Assembly (NCBI GenBank): GCA_964577835.1 | Contig: CAZOBN010000109.1 | Location: 1-10,710, forward strand | Direction: 5' to 3' | DNA from: CAVVYA01 sp964577835 | Lineage (GTDB): Bacteria > Pseudomonadota > Alphaproteobacteria > SMXQ01 | DNA length: 10,710 nt | In this document: positions 5,522 to 10,710 of the stretch, in pieces | How positions within the stretch are numbered: position 1 is the first letter of the stretch | Layout: each line of letters starts with the position of its first letter | Notes under the pieces: generated by a model | Databases searched by the model: none | Seen by the model: only the letters and a program-made list of their open reading frames with translations | What the model was told of the DNA's origin: nothing | Made by a program: the position numbers and the translations under genes

Positions 5522-7621
5522 CTAGGCGCCATCCATAGCTTGCCGAACCGCATGGGCGAGATCCGTCTCGCCATAGGGCTTGTGCAGGAAGCCGGTGATG
5601 GTATTGGGCGTGGTCTCCGCCGTCAGCCGATCCGTATAAGCCGAGGTCAACAGCACCTTCGCTTGGGTCTCTCCCCGCTTGGTGAGTTCCTCGGCCAGGT
5701 CGCGGCCGCTCATGCCCGGCATCACCAGGTCGGTGAACACGAGGTGGATCTTGGGCGTGCGATCGAACAGCTCCAGCGCCGTTCGACCGTCTTGAGCCTC
5801 CACCACCCGGTAGCCGAGGTCCTCCAGGATGCCGACCGCGATCTGGCGCACGCCCTCGTCGTCCTCGACGACGAGGACGGTTTCGCCGTTGCGCGCGCCG
5901 GCTACGGCGCGGCGCTCCGGCGCGGGCGCCGGCAGGACCGCCGCCTCGCTCAGCTCCTGCGGCAACTGGATGACGACGCTCGTGCCGCAACCGACTTCGC
6001 TTTCGAGGGTGATGTTGCCACCGGATTCCCGGACAAAGCCATAGATGATGCTGAGCCCAAGACCCGTGCCCTTGCCGGGTTCCTTGGTGGTGAAGAACGG
6101 CTCGAACACGCGGTTCATGACGTCCTTGGGAATGCCGACGCCGGTATCCTTCACGGTCAAGGTGACATATCGCCCGCTGGCTGCGGCTGAACTGCCGTGG
6201 GCCAGGCCGAGCGAGGCGGCGCTGACCGTAAGCGTCGAGATCGTCAGCGTGCCGCCGTCCGGCATGGCATCGCGCGCATTGACCACGAGATTGAGCAACG
6301 CCGACTCGGCCTGGGTGCGGTCGACCTTGACCAGGAGTTGGCCCGGTTCGCAATCGAGCACGAGTTCGATGTCGTCGCCGATGACGCGCCGGACCATGTC
6401 GGCGATGCTGGCGACGAGCAGGTTGAGGTCGACGCTTTCGGCCCTCAGCATCTGACGGCGGGCGAACATCAGCAGCCGGCGCGTGAGATCGGAGCAGCGC
6501 AGCGCGCCCTGCAGGCCCATCTCGATTCGTTTCAGCGACGCGGGGTCATCCTTCAGGGTGCGCCGCAGACGATCCAGGCAGCCGATCACGACCGTCAGCA
6601 TATTGTTGAAATCATGGGCGATTCCGCCTGTCAGCTTGCCGATGGCATCGAGCTTCTGAGCCTGCACGAGCTGATGTTCGAGCTGCCGACGCTCTGTGAT
6701 ATCGGTCAGCGAGCCGACGATTTCCGCGGGCTCACCCCGTTCGTCGCGGATCACCACCGCCTGATCGAGGAAATAGCGGTAGCCGTCGTCGGCACAACGC
6801 CAGCGATATTCGCAGGCCATCGATTCGGTCTCGCCGAGCCGCTCGAATTCCTTGCCCACCCGCTCGCGATCCTCGGGATGGATGCGGCTGACCCAGAATT
6901 CCGGGTCATCCTTGAAGCGGCTCGTCGGAAAGCCGCAGATGCCGAACACATTGTCGCTGAAGAACTGAGGGCCGCCGATCGCGCCGCCAGCGCGCCTGTC
7001 GAACTCGTTGGAATAAAGCGCGAGCGGCAACGATTTTATGATCGCGGCCTGGCGCTCCTCGCTGCGCTGCAGCGCCTGCTCGGCCATGAGCTTCTCCGTG
7101 CGCACCCGGAAATTCTCTTCGAGCAGCCGCTGTTCTTCGGCGGCCTTGCGCTGGATCTCCTGGGTCTTTGCGAAAAGCTCGACGAAGACCTGGACCTTCG
7201 AGCGCAGCACCATGGTATCGACGGGCTTGAACACGAAATCGACCGCGCCCATCGAATAGCCTTTCAGCATATGGGCGTCGTCTTTGTTGACCGCAGTCAG
7301 GAAGATGATCGGCACCTGGCGCGTGCGCTCGCGGGCGCGGATCAACGCCGCCGTATCGTAGCCGTCCATGCCCGGCATGATGACATCGAGCAGGATGACC
7401 GCGAAGTCCCCCGACAGAAGCTGTCGCAGCGCCTCCTCGCCGGAATCGGCCGTCACAACCTTGCCGATATCCTCCAACGCGCGCTCCATGGCGAATAGAT
7501 TCCGGCTATCGTCGTCGACCACGAGGATGGCGGGCCGCGGAAGGACGCCCGACCGCGCGCCATCGTCGCCGGCTCGATTTCCTAACAAACCGTTGAGTGT
7601 CATGCCGCTTTTGGCATCCAT
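5522..7621 (-). CDS. Hybrid sensor histidine kinase/response regulator (REC-PAS-HisKA-HATPase-REC)
   Basis: This 699-residue cytoplasmic protein has no membrane segment. Residues 31-148 form an intact receiver: acidic pocket Asp36-38, phosphoacceptor Asp79, Thr109, Lys132. A charged helix (about 150-190) follows. A PAS domain of the PAS_3 type occupies about 195-312 and ends in the DITER motif. The kinase core begins with GGIAHDFNN, with phosphorylated His336. The ATPase domain has Asn448 in the N box, DTGVGI (492-497) and GKGTGLGLSI (517-526). A second complete receiver spans about 581-697: Glu586, Asp587/588, phosphoacceptor Asp631, Thr659, Lys681. All catalytic residues appear present. The HDFNN type of H box is shared with NtrB/FixL-like kinases. 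No HPt or DNA-binding domain is attached. The gene lies 57 bp downstream of the other hybrid kinase on the same strand and is probably cotranscribed. A start at Met7 (7603) is possible, as neither ATG has a strong ribosome binding site. The signal sensed is unknown. Confidence 0.92.
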   Translation of the reverse strand: MDAKSGMTLNGLLGNRAGDDGARSGVLPRPAILVVDDDSRNLFAMERALEDIGKVVTADSGEEALRQLLSGDFAVILLDVIMPGMDGYDTAALIRARERTRQVPIIFLTAVNKDDAHMLKGYSMGAVDFVFKPVDTMVLRSKVQVFVELFAKTQEIQRKAAEEQRLLEENFRVRTEKLMAEQALQRSEERQAAIIKSLPLALYSNEFDRRAGGAIGGPQFFSDNVFGICGFPTSRFKDDPEFWVSRIHPEDRERVGKEFERLGETESMACEYRWRCADDGYRYFLDQAVVIRDERGEPAEIVGSLTDITERRQLEHQLVQAQKLDAIGKLTGGIAHDFNNMLTVVIGCLDRLRRTLKDDPASLKRIEMGLQGALRCSDLTRRLLMFARRQMLRAESVDLNLLVASIADMVRRVIGDDIELVLDCEPGQLLVKVDRTQAESALLNLVVNARDAMPDGGTLTISTLTVSAASLGLAHGSSAAASGRYVTLTVKDTGVGIPKDVMNRVFEPFFTTKEPGKGTGLGLSIIYGFVRESGGNITLESEVGCGTSVVIQLPQELSEAAVLPAPAPERRAVAGARNGETVLVVEDDEGVRQIAVGILEDLGYRVVEAQDGRTALELFDRTPKIHLVFTDLVMPGMSGRDLAEELTKRGETQAKVLLTSAYTDRLTAETTPNTITGFLHKPYGETDLAHAVRQAMDGA

Positions 7622-7671
7622 ATCGGCGCCGCCTGACCCTTGCGATGCAATTTCAAATCGCTGTTATCCAT
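7600..7671 (-). other. Possible 23-codon ORF between the two kinase genes
   Basis: An ATG at 7671 lies 7 bases after the stop codon of the upstream kinase gene. It opens a 23-codon frame whose TGA (7602-7600) overlaps the Met7 ATG of the downstream kinase in the ATGA arrangement typical of translational coupling. The upstream context (GAGACGAAC) is only a modest ribosome binding site. The peptide has no recognisable motif. It may be a coupling leader or simply chance. Confidence 0.2.
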
Positions 7672-7678
7672 GTTCGTC

Positions 7679-10710
<3,032 letters not shown>

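Overview
The window is GC-rich and gene-dense. Its families (FCD-type GntR regulator, tripartite tricarboxylate transporter receptor, DUF5985-like membrane proteins, a poly-HAMP hybrid kinase) and base use suggest a chromosomal segment of an alphaproteobacterium, most likely Hyphomicrobiales (Bradyrhizobium-like or a relative). That placement is inference from gene content. I see no tRNA, rRNA, CRISPR array, insertion sequence or phage gene.

Left part (1-4397). The window opens inside a minus-strand GntR/FCD regulator whose start lies within the window. Divergent from it is a KefB/KefC-type K+/H+ antiporter with a C-terminal TrkA-N domain. A single extra G near 1199-1200 splits its reading frame. 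Next comes a class II aldolase/adducin-family protein with an unusual Cys/His-rich N-terminus. It converges on a periplasmic receptor of the Bug/TctC type, and a strong bidirectional hairpin terminator lies between the two. The matching TctA/TctB membrane subunits are not in the window.

Middle part (4398-5500). A 189-bp divergent intergenic region with several dyads separates the receptor gene from a compact plus-strand operon. That operon encodes a 124-residue winged-helix protein (TTG start) and two tiny three-helix membrane proteins that look like diverged copies of each other (DUF5985-like). Stop and start codons overlap or lie 9 bp apart. This is the least characterised unit in the window.

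Right part (5522-10710). Two large minus-strand hybrid histidine kinases lie in one probable operon, 57 bp apart. The upstream gene, cut by the window end, has a last HAMP unit like those of poly-HAMP (fungal group III/Nik1-like) kinases, then GAF, a coiled coil, HisKA, HATPase and three receiver-fold domains. The middle receiver has lost its phosphoacceptor Asp (Asn instead). The downstream gene is REC-PAS-HisKA-HATPase-REC. Together they carry two kinase cores and five receiver folds, but no HPt or DNA-binding output domain is visible. The final acceptor of the relay is therefore probably encoded outside the window, upstream of the truncated gene or elsewhere.
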